A DNA stretch of 64,000 nucleotides from Phototrophicus methaneseepsis (GCF_015500095.1 NZ_CP062983.1:2108001-2172000); one strand, 5' to 3'; shown: positions 53,077 through 62,349, counted from the first letter of the stretch. Notes: generated from the letters alone by a model not told the origin. Numbers and translations: made by a program.

Positions 53077-55979
53077 AATCACAACGAGGACAGGCACTTG
53101 TTGAGTTCGCAATGGTGGCCCCGCTTATTTTTATGTTGTCATTTATGATTCTGGATTTTGGCCACTTGATGATCGCTTATGCGTCTGCATCGTCGGCGCT
53201 GCGCGATGCGGTTCGTTTGGCAGAAGTCAATGGCTATGACCCGGTGAATCCGCTTTATCTGGACTGCTCCGAAATTGAAAAAACGGCCCGGAGCGCGTTT
53301 TTCCTGGATTCCGCCGATGTGCTGGTGACATATGAAAAAGCATCAGATGGCACCGTGACGGATTGTGATGCGACGAACCTCAACGATCTGGAAAGTGGCG
53401 ATATGTTGCACGTGAGCCTTTCCGCAACGGTGCGCCCGATCACGCCTATTTTGAATGAATTCGTGCCAGCGCTCTCTTTCAATTTCGAGGGTCAGCGTAC
53501 AATTGTCAATAACATCAACCTGGGCAGCATCTTTGAATATGACCAGGATTACGATGGCCTGGATGATCAGTGGGAAATTGAACATTTTGGCGATTTGTCG
53601 CACATCGGCACGGAAGACCCGGATCATGATCGCTGTAACAATGGCTGTGAGGAAACACGGGGTAGTGATCCAAATGTGCCGGATACAGATGGTGATGGCT
53701 TGCTCGATGGCGAAGAAGCCTATGTCTATGGAACGGATCTGTTATCTGCCGACACAGATGGTGATGGCCTCAATGACGGGGATGAAGTTGCGGGTTATGA
53801 CCAGGATGGCGACGGCATCCCAGAGACCTTCCCGGACCCCTTGGTGGCAGACCCTGATAATGATGGCTTGCTCGATGGTGATGAGATTTTCTATAACACA
53901 GATCCGTTCCATCCGGATAGTGACGGTGATGGCATTAACGATGGTACCGAAGTTGCTGGGTTTGATAGCGATGGTGATGGCATCATTGATTACTCGACCG
54001 ACCCTGCAAGCGCGGATACAGACGGCGACACACTCCCTGACAAACGAGAGATCGACGGCTTTGATATCAACAATGATGGTATTGTCGATATTTATACCAA
54101 CCCGTCCCTGGCAGATACGGACGCGGATGGCTTGTTGGACCCGGAAGAACTGACACTCGGCACAAACCCCACCATTGCAGATACGGACGAAGATGGCCTG
54201 CTGGATGGTTTCGAAGTCGATAACGAGCTCGACCCGCTGAACGCGGACCCGGACGAAGACCTCTTGCTGGATAAAGATGAACTCGATATTGGTACCGATC
54301 CGTTTAATCCGGATACAGATGGCGATGGCCTGCTCGATGGCTATGAAGTGCATTATTACCATACAGACCCGCTGATTCCGAATGAAGATCATGACCAGGA
54401 TGACTTGCCGGATGACTGGGAAACGGTTTACTTCGGCAATACGTCGCAGACAGGCGACGGCGACTATGATAATGATGGTTGCAACAACGCTTGCGAGTTC
54501 GAGAATGCCCTGGACCCCACCAAACCGGATACAGATGGCGATGGCCTGACGGACTACGACGAATTGACGCGCTACCAAACGAAACCACGTTACGCTGATT
54601 CAGACAATGATGGCTTAAATGATGGTGATGAAATCCTCGTTTACAAGACGCAGGCTTTGGTGCCGGATACCGACGGCGATAAGCTCAATGATGGTACGGA
54701 AGTGTGGGGTGTCAACGTCAATGGCAGCGTGTATACCTCTGATCCACATCTGGTCGATACCGATAGCGATACATTGAATGACTACGATGAATACTATGTT
54801 CATCGCACCAATCCTAGTGCAGCAGATACCGATGGTGATGGCCTGAACGATGCGGCTGAAATCCAGGAGCATCACACACTGCCTTCTAAGGCGGATACAG
54901 ACTCTGATGGCCTGAATGACAAAGAAGAGATTGATTGTGTCCGGGCTAGCAACGGCAATACCTACTGCACCAACCCGAATATGCCGGATACCGACAATGA
55001 CGGTCTGCTTGATGGGCAGGAAGTGGCTGGCTTTGACACCCCATATGGTCATCTGGTGACGGATCCGACCTGGCCAGATACAGATGAAGATGAGTTCACT
55101 GATAAAGAAGAACTCGACGGTATCCAAACACCTTATGGCATCTTGCAGACGAACCCGCTTGCACTGGATACCGATGGCGACCGTTTGTCGGACGGAACCG
55201 AGGTGAACGTTACAGGCACCAACCCGCTGGATCCTGATACGGATGATGACGGCTTCTTCGATGGTGACGAAGTGGACCAGGGGTCTAACCCGCTCTTACC
55301 AGATCGTGACCTGGACAATTTGCCGGATGACTGGGAACAACTGCACTTTGGCGATACAGCGTCCCAGGATGGCAATGGCGACCCGGATAACGACGGTTGC
55401 AACAACATGTGTGAATATGAAAATGGAACCGGGCCTAACATCGCGGATACAGATTCGGATGGGTTATCCGACGGCCAGGAAGTGTATCAATACCGCACAG
55501 ACCCGAACCGCCCGGATACGGATGGCGACGGCCTGACCGATGGTGAAGAAGTCCTCATTACGGCGACGGACCCCCTACGGATGACGCTGAACCTCGTCAT
55601 TAATGATGTGAACGTTGCAGAACCAGCTTCCAGCCATTCACCGACGACGCAGGCCCGTATAACCGTCACGCTCCGTGGTGATGATGGCTATCGTACAGAT
55701 GATGTCCGTGTCCAGTACTCAACGGCAGATGGTACAGCGGTTGCTGGCAATCCTGATCGCGATTATGTGGCTATCCCGCTGAGCAGCAGTAACGCACTGA
55801 TCTTCCCGGCAGGGGTGACGCAGAAAGAGATCGTTGTTGAGATCAATGGCGACAATCGCAACGAACCGAATGAAGTCTTCTATGTTGACCTGAGCAGCCC
55901 CCAGAACGCGATCATCGCGCCGAATCGTGGCCGGAGCAACGTCAACATCACCAAGGAAATTATCGAGTATCCCTCCTAA
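53073..55979 (+). CDS. TadE-like anchor fused to thrombospondin type 3 calcium repeats and a Calx-beta domain
   Basis: Residues 1-40 are the TadE anchor (RGQALVEFAMVAPLIFMLSF). Up to about 150 the TadE extracellular part continues. From about 157 to 840 there are some 30 Asp-rich calcium-binding repeats of the thrombospondin type 3/EF-hand-like kind, mostly D-x-D-x-D-G-L-x-D-G-x-E. Three cysteine-bearing modules divide the array: DDQWEIEHFGDLSHIG (about 163), DDWETVYFGNTSQTGD (about 447) and DDWEQLHFGDTASQDG (about 751), each followed by C-N-N-x-C. The last 120 residues form a Calx-beta domain (VQYSTADGTAVAGNPDRDYV, EVFYVDLSSP). TadE proteins are normally 130-200 residues. This would form a long stiff calcium-dependent stalk held in the membrane. 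ATG overlaps the stop before it. Confidence 0.9.
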   Translation: MKSQRGQALVEFAMVAPLIFMLSFMILDFGHLMIAYASASSALRDAVRLAEVNGYDPVNPLYLDCSEIEKTARSAFFLDSADVLVTYEKASDGTVTDCDATNLNDLESGDMLHVSLSATVRPITPILNEFVPALSFNFEGQRTIVNNINLGSIFEYDQDYDGLDDQWEIEHFGDLSHIGTEDPDHDRCNNGCEETRGSDPNVPDTDGDGLLDGEEAYVYGTDLLSADTDGDGLNDGDEVAGYDQDGDGIPETFPDPLVADPDNDGLLDGDEIFYNTDPFHPDSDGDGINDGTEVAGFDSDGDGIIDYSTDPASADTDGDTLPDKREIDGFDINNDGIVDIYTNPSLADTDADGLLDPEELTLGTNPTIADTDEDGLLDGFEVDNELDPLNADPDEDLLLDKDELDIGTDPFNPDTDGDGLLDGYEVHYYHTDPLIPNEDHDQDDLPDDWETVYFGNTSQTGDGDYDNDGCNNACEFENALDPTKPDTDGDGLTDYDELTRYQTKPRYADSDNDGLNDGDEILVYKTQALVPDTDGDKLNDGTEVWGVNVNGSVYTSDPHLVDTDSDTLNDYDEYYVHRTNPSAADTDGDGLNDAAEIQEHHTLPSKADTDSDGLNDKEEIDCVRASNGNTYCTNPNMPDTDNDGLLDGQEVAGFDTPYGHLVTDPTWPDTDEDEFTDKEELDGIQTPYGILQTNPLALDTDGDRLSDGTEVNVTGTNPLDPDTDDDGFFDGDEVDQGSNPLLPDRDLDNLPDDWEQLHFGDTASQDGNGDPDNDGCNNMCEYENGTGPNIADTDSDGLSDGQEVYQYRTDPNRPDTDGDGLTDGEEVLITATDPLRMTLNLVINDVNVAEPASSHSPTTQARITVTLRGDDGYRTDDVRVQYSTADGTAVAGNPDRDYVAIPLSSSNALIFPAGVTQKEIVVEINGDNRNEPNEVFYVDLSSPQNAIIAPNRGRSNVNITKEIIEYPS

Positions 55980-55998
55980 CGGCAAGCGAGCACCTGAA

Positions 55999-56031
55999 GG
56001 GCACGACCTGAGTTTGATAAAGGTCGTGCCC
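55999..56031 (+). other. Perfect hairpin between the stalk gene and the TadG-like gene
   Basis: GGGCACGACCT pairs perfectly with AGGTCGTGCCC (11 bp, 11-base loop). It has no T run, so it may be an RNA-processing or stability element that sets the ratio of the two products. Confidence 0.5.
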
Positions 56032-56099
56032 GATGGCTGCGCCCTGGTGCTCGGCCTAATGTCTAAAAAGAGAGCGAAGAGGCAATAAGGAAAGACAAC

Positions 56100-57383
56100 A
56101 TGGCAAAGCAAGAACTGGTAAAGCAAAAAGTGACAGTGCAACCGATGAAACGACGCTTCCTAGAGCGGATGCACAAAGCGGAATCCGGGCAGGCTATGGT
56201 CCTGATGATGATCTTGATGGTCGGCTTGCTGGCGATAACGGGGCTGGCGGTTGATGGTGGCGGCTTATATGTGCTGAACCACAATGCGCAGAACGCCGTT
56301 GATGCGGCGAGTTTATCCGCGGCATATGCGCTATGCACACGGGGTGATTATCTCAATGCTGCCCTGGATGCTGCCCGCGAAAATGGCTTTGATAATGATG
56401 GCATTACGAATACAGTCACCGTGAATAACCCGCCCATATCCGGCGATAAGATGGGCAACTCTGCTTATGTTCAGGTCTCTATCGCTGCCAAGAAACCATC
56501 CTTTTTCATCCAAATTGTGTTCAGGGAGCCGCTCGGAGTGGTTGCCCTGGCAGAATCTTTCTGTATCCCGCCACGTATCGCGGGCGATTTTGGCGGCGTT
56601 TGGGCTGGTTCGGAAGTTTGCAATAACACGGTCAGTATGACGAACTCCGGCGCATACATCGAAAGTGATATCCACAGCAACAATGGGCTGAGTATTGGTG
56701 GTGGCGGCCAGGGTATTACTATCCATGGTGATATTGATACCGTAGGGGGTGCGACAATTGACTATAGCAAAGTCACCGTCGAAGGTACGGTGACGACAGG
56801 TGTCGATACGCGTGATAACCCGCTGAATTACTTCATGGCGGATTATATGCCCGGTGGTACAACGGCTGCGAAAGTGGTTGCGACCAACCCGGAACTGTAC
56901 ACGGCGATTTTCTCTACTGCAGATGATCCTGATATGAAATCCAATGGCACCTGGGACCCGGCCAGCAATCGCACGCTGGAAGGCCTGTATTTCATCGACG
57001 GCAATGTGAAGGTGAATGGCCCCAAATTTGGCGACCGGGATGGTGATGGACACTTTGAAGGCATTACCATTGTTGCGACGGGTAATGTGGATTTCAGCAG
57101 TGGCACGGAAGGCGTCATTCAGTTTGTTGATGGCCTGATTATCTTCTCTGATGTGGAGATTACCAATTGTGGTACGACGAACGTCTCAACGAGCGGCTCA
57201 AGTACCATCTGGCAGGGCCTTGTTTATGCACCAAAGGGCGCAATTAAGCAGTCCGGGTCCAATATGACGGTGTATGGTGGTTATATCGGCGGCTCTATTG
57301 AGTTCTCCGGCTCTAACTTCAGGATGATTACCGATCCCGATATGGTGCCTGCCCGCCCGCCCCTGATCTCTATCTCACAGTAA
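56100..57383 (+). CDS. TadG-like protein
   Basis: The 427-residue product has a basic head and the TadG signature ESGQAMVLMMILMVGLLAIT, GLAVDGGGLYVLNHNAQNAV, DAASLSAAYAL. The exported remainder (about 100-427) is beta-rich with a run of polar strands (SGAYIESDIHSNNGLSIGGG, GGATIDYSKVTVEGTVTTG), like a right-handed beta-helix, and a DRDGDGHFEG calcium-like site. It is the last gene of a three-gene set of membrane-anchored surface proteins. Confidence 0.85.
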   Translation: MAKQELVKQKVTVQPMKRRFLERMHKAESGQAMVLMMILMVGLLAITGLAVDGGGLYVLNHNAQNAVDAASLSAAYALCTRGDYLNAALDAARENGFDNDGITNTVTVNNPPISGDKMGNSAYVQVSIAAKKPSFFIQIVFREPLGVVALAESFCIPPRIAGDFGGVWAGSEVCNNTVSMTNSGAYIESDIHSNNGLSIGGGGQGITIHGDIDTVGGATIDYSKVTVEGTVTTGVDTRDNPLNYFMADYMPGGTTAAKVVATNPELYTAIFSTADDPDMKSNGTWDPASNRTLEGLYFIDGNVKVNGPKFGDRDGDGHFEGITIVATGNVDFSSGTEGVIQFVDGLIIFSDVEITNCGTTNVSTSGSSTIWQGLVYAPKGAIKQSGSNMTVYGGYIGGSIEFSGSNFRMITDPDMVPARPPLISISQ

Positions 57384-57431
57384 GCTCTCACGTGCAATAA
57401 GCTTCTCAACAAATCATTGCCTCGGCTAAAT

Positions 57432-57458
57432 GGAAGCCTGCTCATCGGGCAGGCTTCC
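57432..57458. terminator. Hairpin after the TadG-like gene
   Basis: A perfect 10-bp stem GGAAGCCTGC / GCAGGCTTCC with a 7-base loop about 50 bases after the stop. There is no T run. The remaining bases to 57635 contain no supported feature. Confidence 0.5.
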
Positions 57459-57635
57459 ACGCTCTAATCACCAACACCCTCAGTAACCTACTGTCTTCAT
57501 CAATAACGCCTCATGGCATTGCCTACAACAGTTAGTTGCACCTTTGCGGATAGCAGATGGCGTCGCTGTGTTCTCGCCTGTTCTCAGGTATGATGATAAC
57601 AAGTTTGTTTTTACTTAAATGAAAGAATCGTCATA

Positions 57636-58790
57636 ATGGAACATCAGTCTTTTAACCTGACCAGAGAGCAGGCCCTCCAAATATGTATTGAACGTATCCG
57701 GGCCAATGTGGCGCAATTTGGCGATAAGTTCCCCTATGTGGGGCAGGGCGCGACTTATCGACTAGGCCCTAATAACCACTGGATGACCTCTTTCTGGACG
57801 GGAGAACTCTGGTTGGCGTATATCGTGACGCAAGATGCTTTTTTTAAGCAGCAGGCTGCTAGCCATCTTCGCAGCTTCAGAAAACGGTTGGCAGATCACA
57901 TTGATATATCGCATGATCTGGGTTTTCTTTATACCCTCAGCGCAAGGGCACAATGGCAAGTCACGGGTGATGAGGCGGCCCGCCAGTTGGCGCTTGCCGC
58001 TGCTGAACGCCTGGCCGAGCGTTTTAACGAAGCCGGGGGCTATATTCAGGCGTGGCGTGATATTGGCGACGCGGAAGAGGGCGGGCGTTTCATCGTGGAT
58101 TGCATGATGAATATTCCGTTGTTGTACTGGGCTGCCGAGCAAACGGGGCAGATGCGTTATGCTGAAGTTGCCAATCGCCATGCACAGACGACACTCACGT
58201 ATATTGTGCGCGAAGACTTCAGCACGGCACATACCTTCTTCATGAATCCGCAGACGGGCGAGCCTGTTGGCAGCAAAACGCATCAGGGCTTTGCTGATGA
58301 TTCGTTATGGGCGCGAGGCCAGGCCTGGGCGATATATGGCTTCGCCATTGCGGCTGATTGGACCGCAAACGCCACCTTTGAAGCCGCATCACGCCAGATT
58401 GCGGATCGCTACCTGGCGGAGCTAAGCGAGGACGGCATGCCACTCTGGGACTTCAGACTGACGCCAGATGCCCCTCATAGCCTGGATACATCGGCAAATG
58501 CCATTGCGGCTATGGGCCTGTGGCGCTTATCCCAGCACTTAAGCGAAAAAGGCAGTCCCCAGGCCGATGTTTACCGGGAAGCTGCCCTGAGGTTGATCGA
58601 TGTTTTGCTGCGTGGGGCTTTCCTCGCAAAAGACGATGGCACCCAGGGCTTGCTGCCGAACAGTACCTATAATGCGCATATCCCCGAATATACAGAGATA
58701 TTCACGCTGTTTGGCGATTACTTCTTCTTGGAAGCACTCGTGCATATGACAGGCACAGAGATCGATTTCTGGGGGAAATCAGTTCGTTAA
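57636..58790 (+). CDS. Glycoside hydrolase family 88, unsaturated glucuronyl hydrolase
   Basis: The 384-residue product is an (alpha/alpha)6-barrel enzyme that removes unsaturated glucuronic acid from oligosaccharides made by polysaccharide lyases. Motifs: NNHWMTSFWTGELWLAYI, DISHDLGFLYTLSA with Asp94, RFIVDCMMNIPLLYWA with Asp155 (the two family catalytic Asp), and THQGFADDSLWARGQAWAIY. There is no signal peptide, so it acts in the cytoplasm on imported sugars. The sugar ABC protein at 63478 could supply such substrates, although about 4.7 kb away. Confidence 0.92.
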   Translation: MEHQSFNLTREQALQICIERIRANVAQFGDKFPYVGQGATYRLGPNNHWMTSFWTGELWLAYIVTQDAFFKQQAASHLRSFRKRLADHIDISHDLGFLYTLSARAQWQVTGDEAARQLALAAAERLAERFNEAGGYIQAWRDIGDAEEGGRFIVDCMMNIPLLYWAAEQTGQMRYAEVANRHAQTTLTYIVREDFSTAHTFFMNPQTGEPVGSKTHQGFADDSLWARGQAWAIYGFAIAADWTANATFEAASRQIADRYLAELSEDGMPLWDFRLTPDAPHSLDTSANAIAAMGLWRLSQHLSEKGSPQADVYREAALRLIDVLLRGAFLAKDDGTQGLLPNSTYNAHIPEYTEIFTLFGDYFFLEALVHMTGTEIDFWGKSVR

Positions 58791-58799
58791 CCGATGCGG

Positions 58800-59282
58800 C
58801 TATTTCGTCCAGGCATCCAGTACCTGCCGCAGAATGCCCAACTCACCGATGTGATAGGCATTGTGATCAGCGACCAGCAAGACTTCTCGTAGGATGGTGT
58901 GCCCGTTTTGCCCATGCGGGATAGGGGCCATCAGATCGGTCTTTGGGTCGCGCACGATGTCTTCCAGGGCGTTCAGGTCCTCATGGAACTTGTCGATGGT
59001 TTGCTGCCATGCGGCCATGTCGGCTTGTTCATCTTGTGGCGGCCAATAATCGTCGGGCCAATTCATGCCTTCATAATCTGCATTGCGGATGTAATCGAGG
59101 ATGTCCCATTGGGCACGCCGGATATGTTCGAGCAGGTGCCAGGGCGTATACGGGACGTTTGGCGGGTAAGCGTTGATTTTATCTTCTGGGAAATCGTTAA
59201 CGGCATCGTCAAACATCAGATGGGCTTGCCGTGCGCTCAGGAGTTTGAGTAGATGTTGACGCAGAATCTGGTCACTATCCAT
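58800..59282 (-). CDS. DinB family protein
   Basis: The 160-residue product is a four-helix DinB/YfiT-like metal-binding protein: PYTPWHLLEHIRRAQWDILD provides the first His, and REVLLVADHNAYHIGELGIL the last His residues. Such proteins are thiol-dependent transferases or stress proteins of unclear substrate. AAGGAG lies before ATG. It converges on the GH88 gene with 9 bases between the stop codons. Confidence 0.85.
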   Translation of the reverse strand: MDSDQILRQHLLKLLSARQAHLMFDDAVNDFPEDKINAYPPNVPYTPWHLLEHIRRAQWDILDYIRNADYEGMNWPDDYWPPQDEQADMAAWQQTIDKFHEDLNALEDIVRDPKTDLMAPIPHGQNGHTILREVLLVADHNAYHIGELGILRQVLDAWTK

Positions 59283-59405
59283 CGATAAGGCTCCTTGATG
59301 ACAACGTGGATAACATCCACAAGTTTAGCTCATATCGATGTGTAAGGGATGAGGAAGCGTAACAAAGGCTTCCTCATCATGTATTTGTTTTCTTTCGGGG
59401 TTGCG

Positions 59406-60827
59406 TTAGGCCAGCCCCAACAAGCGGGCGACTGTCGCCGTGGAGAACGTCACGAGGACGCCCAGGACGATGGGCAAAATTGTCGCAACGATTGTCCATT
59501 TGAGGTTCTTGGTCTCATTCCAGATGGTCAGGATCGTCGTACTGCAGGGATTGTGCAGCAGGCTAAATAGCATCAGGTTGACAGCAGTGAGCATCGTCCA
59601 GCCGCCGACTTGCGTCAGCACAGTGTAAACCTGGGAGTCTTCTAGCTCCAGCATGACACCAGATTGCGCACCCGCGATATTGCTGGCCCCAAGCGTCAGC
59701 GTGAGCATCAGGATCGTCGGGATGATGATCTCATTGGCCGGGATAGCGACGATATAGGCAACCAGGATAATGCCATTCAGCCCCAGCAGCATACCAACCG
59801 GATTCAGGAAATTGACCATATGAGCTGCGATGCTGGCATCGCCAATCGCGACATTGCTAATGAGCCAGATCACAGCACCCGCCGGAGCCGCCATCATCAG
59901 CGCGCGCCATAGAACGATCAGAGTGCGGTCAATGACGGAGGTGTATAACGTCTGCATGATTTGTGGTGGGCGGTAGGGCGGCAGTTCCAGGCTGTAGACG
60001 GACGCTTCGCCCTTGAGCCATGTCCGTGAGAGGCCCCAGGAGACGAGCAGCGTCATCAGAATGCCCAGGCCCGCCACAGCGACCACGCTCAACGCGGCGA
60101 CAAGGCTGGCTAGTGCAGGTGGCATGGTCGCACCGATGAAGATTGTGCCCATCAGGATCATCGTTGGCCAACGACCATTACAGATGCTGAAGTTGTTGGT
60201 GATGATCGCAATTAAGCGTTCGCGCGGGCTGTCGATGATGCGCGTGGCGATGACGCCAGCGGCATTACAGCCATAGCCCATCATCATCGATAGGGATTGT
60301 TTGCCGTGTGCGCCTGCCTGTGCGAAGAGACGATCCAGGTTGAAGGCGACGCGCGGCAAATAGCCGAAGTCTTCCAGCAGGGTAAAGAGCGGGAAGAAAA
60401 TCGCCATTGGCGGTAACATGACAGAGATGACCCATGCTGTGGAGAGATAAACGCCATCAATGAGCAGGCCGCTCAGCCAGGTAGGTGCGGCCAGGGCAGC
60501 AGCGACGCTGTGCAAAGCGTTGTAGACAGAGCCTAATAACAGGTCCGCCAGCATTTGCGAGGGGATGTTCGCCCCTGTAATCGTGATCCAAAACACAGCG
60601 AAGAACATCACACCCATAGCGATGAAGCCACCAATCGGATGCGTGAGGATGCGGTCCAACAGGCGATCAAACGTCAGCCGTGCTTTAGAGGCGTCCCGGC
60701 TGACGCTGCTGTCGGTGATTTGCGCGGCATCTGTATAAATCGCTTCCATCAGGCGGTCGTGATATTCTTCGCCAAGCTCTGCACGCAGGGCTGCGGCGGT
60801 CTGCAATAGGTTGGGCTGTACGCTCAT
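59406..60827 (-). CDS. feoB: FeoB membrane domain (ferrous iron transporter, C-terminal part as a separate gene)
   Basis: The 473-residue product is the membrane half of FeoB: an opening helical region, then two Gate domains with PPMAIFFPLFTLLEDFGYLP, RVAFNLDRLFAQAGAHGKQS, MMGYGCNAAGVIATRII and NPCSTTILTIWNETKNLKWT. It moves Fe2+ into the cell. The G domain is not attached but encoded by the gene just upstream, whose stop overlaps this ATG by four bases (ATGA). Thus FeoB is split in two here. Confidence 0.92.
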   Translation of the reverse strand: MSVQPNLLQTAAALRAELGEEYHDRLMEAIYTDAAQITDSSVSRDASKARLTFDRLLDRILTHPIGGFIAMGVMFFAVFWITITGANIPSQMLADLLLGSVYNALHSVAAALAAPTWLSGLLIDGVYLSTAWVISVMLPPMAIFFPLFTLLEDFGYLPRVAFNLDRLFAQAGAHGKQSLSMMMGYGCNAAGVIATRIIDSPRERLIAIITNNFSICNGRWPTMILMGTIFIGATMPPALASLVAALSVVAVAGLGILMTLLVSWGLSRTWLKGEASVYSLELPPYRPPQIMQTLYTSVIDRTLIVLWRALMMAAPAGAVIWLISNVAIGDASIAAHMVNFLNPVGMLLGLNGIILVAYIVAIPANEIIIPTILMLTLTLGASNIAGAQSGVMLELEDSQVYTVLTQVGGWTMLTAVNLMLFSLLHNPCSTTILTIWNETKNLKWTIVATILPIVLGVLVTFSTATVARLLGLA

Positions 60828-61666
60828 GAGACAGCCTCCAACGGGATGGTATGGGCGGGGATGGGTTGGTTTTCCAGTGCCGGGTTCTGGTCAAGCGTGA
60901 GGTCCCCCAGGCGGCGTTCGTGGATAGCTTGCTCGATGCTGGCATCGCCTTCCAATAAGCGCAGGGCTACCCAACGTGCATTTGGCAAGCTGGGATACTC
61001 TTGCAGGATGGCATTGACCATCACATCCAGGGCATTCTCTAGCTTGGGGTCGCGCTGGTTGATGCGGTGTGGCCGTGTAATGTAGTTCCCCGTAGCGACT
61101 TCTTCAATTGCTTGCAGTAATTCCGGGATGCCTTGCATCCGGCGGGCGACCATCGGAATGACGGGGACGCCTAACTGGCGTGATAGATGCCGCTGATCCA
61201 CAGCAATTCCGTGACGCTCGGCCTCATCAATGAGGTTCAGTGCGACCACAACACGATCTGTGATTTCAAGAATTTGCAGTGCCAGGTTGAGGTTACGTTC
61301 CAGGCGGCTTGCATCGACGACCACCACGGTTACTGTGGGCTGGCCGAAGAGGATAAAATCGCGGGCGACTTCTTCATCCACACTTGTAGAGAGTAAAGAA
61401 TACGTCCCCGGTAGATCGACCAGTTTATACTTCTTGCTATTGAAGTCATAGCCGCCTTCAGCACGGGTGACAGTCTTACCCGGCCAGTTGCCGACATGCT
61501 GCCGCAAGCCTGTTAAGGCGTTGAAAACGGTGCTTTTACCTGTGTTGGGGTTGCCAGCGAGCGCCACAACGTAATCGGCATCTTCGCTGTTGACGCCCAG
61601 TTTTTTGAGTGCGGCGGCGTTATACGCCGGGCAAGTTTCACAATAAGACGCTGCTTGTGCCGTCAT
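60824..61666 (-). CDS. feoB: FeoB GTPase domain (separate gene)
   Basis: The 280-residue product is the cytoplasmic G protein of FeoB: G1 GNPNTGKSTVFNAL (38-51), G2 Thr in GKTVTRAEGG, G3 DLPGTYSLLS, G4 NLIDEA, then the helical GDI region (ELLQAIEEV, later RWVALRLLEGDASIEQAI). Before the G domain is a Cys pair in SYCETCPAYN (Cys9, Cys12), a small addition that could bind metal. It hydrolyses GTP to control the channel made by the next gene. Confidence 0.92.
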   Translation of the reverse strand: MTAQAASYCETCPAYNAAALKKLGVNSEDADYVVALAGNPNTGKSTVFNALTGLRQHVGNWPGKTVTRAEGGYDFNSKKYKLVDLPGTYSLLSTSVDEEVARDFILFGQPTVTVVVVDASRLERNLNLALQILEITDRVVVALNLIDEAERHGIAVDQRHLSRQLGVPVIPMVARRMQGIPELLQAIEEVATGNYITRPHRINQRDPKLENALDVMVNAILQEYPSLPNARWVALRLLEGDASIEQAIHERRLGDLTLDQNPALENQPIPAHTIPLEAVS

Positions 61667-61730
61667 CGTTTTGTCCTTCCTCTATTTCATCCAGTATGTC
61701 ATCCAGGCTATTCACAATAAAATCAGGCTG

Positions 61731-61964
61731 TTAGTCCGTTAGTTCGATTTCGATCTGGCGCGCTTGGGACTGTCGCAGGGCGATGAGCGTATCACGCACA
61801 CGGTAGGCGATAGGGTCGCCTAGCGGGCTTCTGAGTTCTGCAACGAGCTGCGTGCCTGGTAAAATGCCCAGGTCCATCAGGCGGCGGCGATTGGGGCCAC
61901 TTGCGGTCAGGCGCGTAACGGTGGCCGTTTTGCCAGATTTTAGTTGATCCAATGTTGTAGTCAT
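61731..61964 (-). CDS. feoA: FeoA family protein
   Basis: The 77-residue product is an SH3-like FeoA: TTLDQLKSGKTATVTRLTAS, RRRLMDLGILPGTQLVAELR, SPLGDPIAYRVRDTLIALRQ. It is a partner of FeoB in ferrous iron uptake. AAGGTG precedes ATG. It is the first gene of feoA-feoB(G)-feoB(M), with 64 bases to the G-domain gene. Confidence 0.93.
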   Translation of the reverse strand: MTTTLDQLKSGKTATVTRLTASGPNRRRLMDLGILPGTQLVAELRSPLGDPIAYRVRDTLIALRQSQARQIEIELTD

Positions 61965-61993
61965 GGCGCACCTTATCTATTCTGTCGAAAAAA

Positions 61994-62027
61994 CTAAAAT
62001 AGATTTTAGACTAATCAAACTTTTAGT
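61994..62027. promoter_or_regulatory. Palindrome upstream of the feo operon
   Basis: CTAAAATAGATTTTAG (61994-62009) is a palindrome with a two-base centre, and an imperfect second site ACTAA...TTTAGT follows at 62010-62027. It lies 30-60 bases before feoA. Iron regulators of the DtxR or Fur type bind AT-rich palindromes at this place. The exact regulator is not known. Confidence 0.5.
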
Positions 62028-62248
62028 GCAATAGGTCCATGGAAAATGCTTATATTCTTCCAAGCTGCCTATAAAATGGGGCGTTTTTTTGCTAGTGGGT
62101 AAAGCGTCATTTAGCATAGCGAGGGCCTGATGCGCATAAGGTGCCGCGCTTGATGACTTTATTTCCCCATAATAATTGGTGCCATTATGCAACCTGCCTA
62201 GAAGTGCCCCATGTTTGTTGACACGAGTGACTATTTGTGATATTTTCG

Positions 62249-62262
62249 TGAAAACGTTTTCA
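62249..62262. promoter_or_regulatory. LacI-family operator 1
   Basis: TGAAAACGTTTTCA is a perfect palindrome with the central CG typical of LacI/PurR-family operators. Confidence 0.75.
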
Positions 62263-62335
62263 AAGGGTTTTCATCATTAATAGGTCTTTTGCAATAGAAA
62301 TAGATGAATTAAGGGTTATTTCTTCTTGGAATGTA

Positions 62336-62349
62336 TGAAAGCGTTTGCA
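62336..62349. promoter_or_regulatory. LacI-family operator 2 at the start of the LacI-type gene
   Basis: TGAAAGCGTTTGCA fits the same T-G-x-A-A-x-C-G-x-T-T-x-C-A pattern as site 1. The centres are 87 bp apart. It ends 4 bases before the chosen ATG, so it points to autoregulation. Confidence 0.65.

Noticed and set aside
53655..55560. Dense GATGGTGATGGC-type repeats in the plus strand
   Set aside because: They are codons of the Asp/Gly calcium repeats. The minus-strand open frames across them are shadows.
61977..62192. 71-codon minus-strand frame upstream of feoA
   Set aside because: It overlaps the likely operator and promoter of the feo operon and shows no conserved features.
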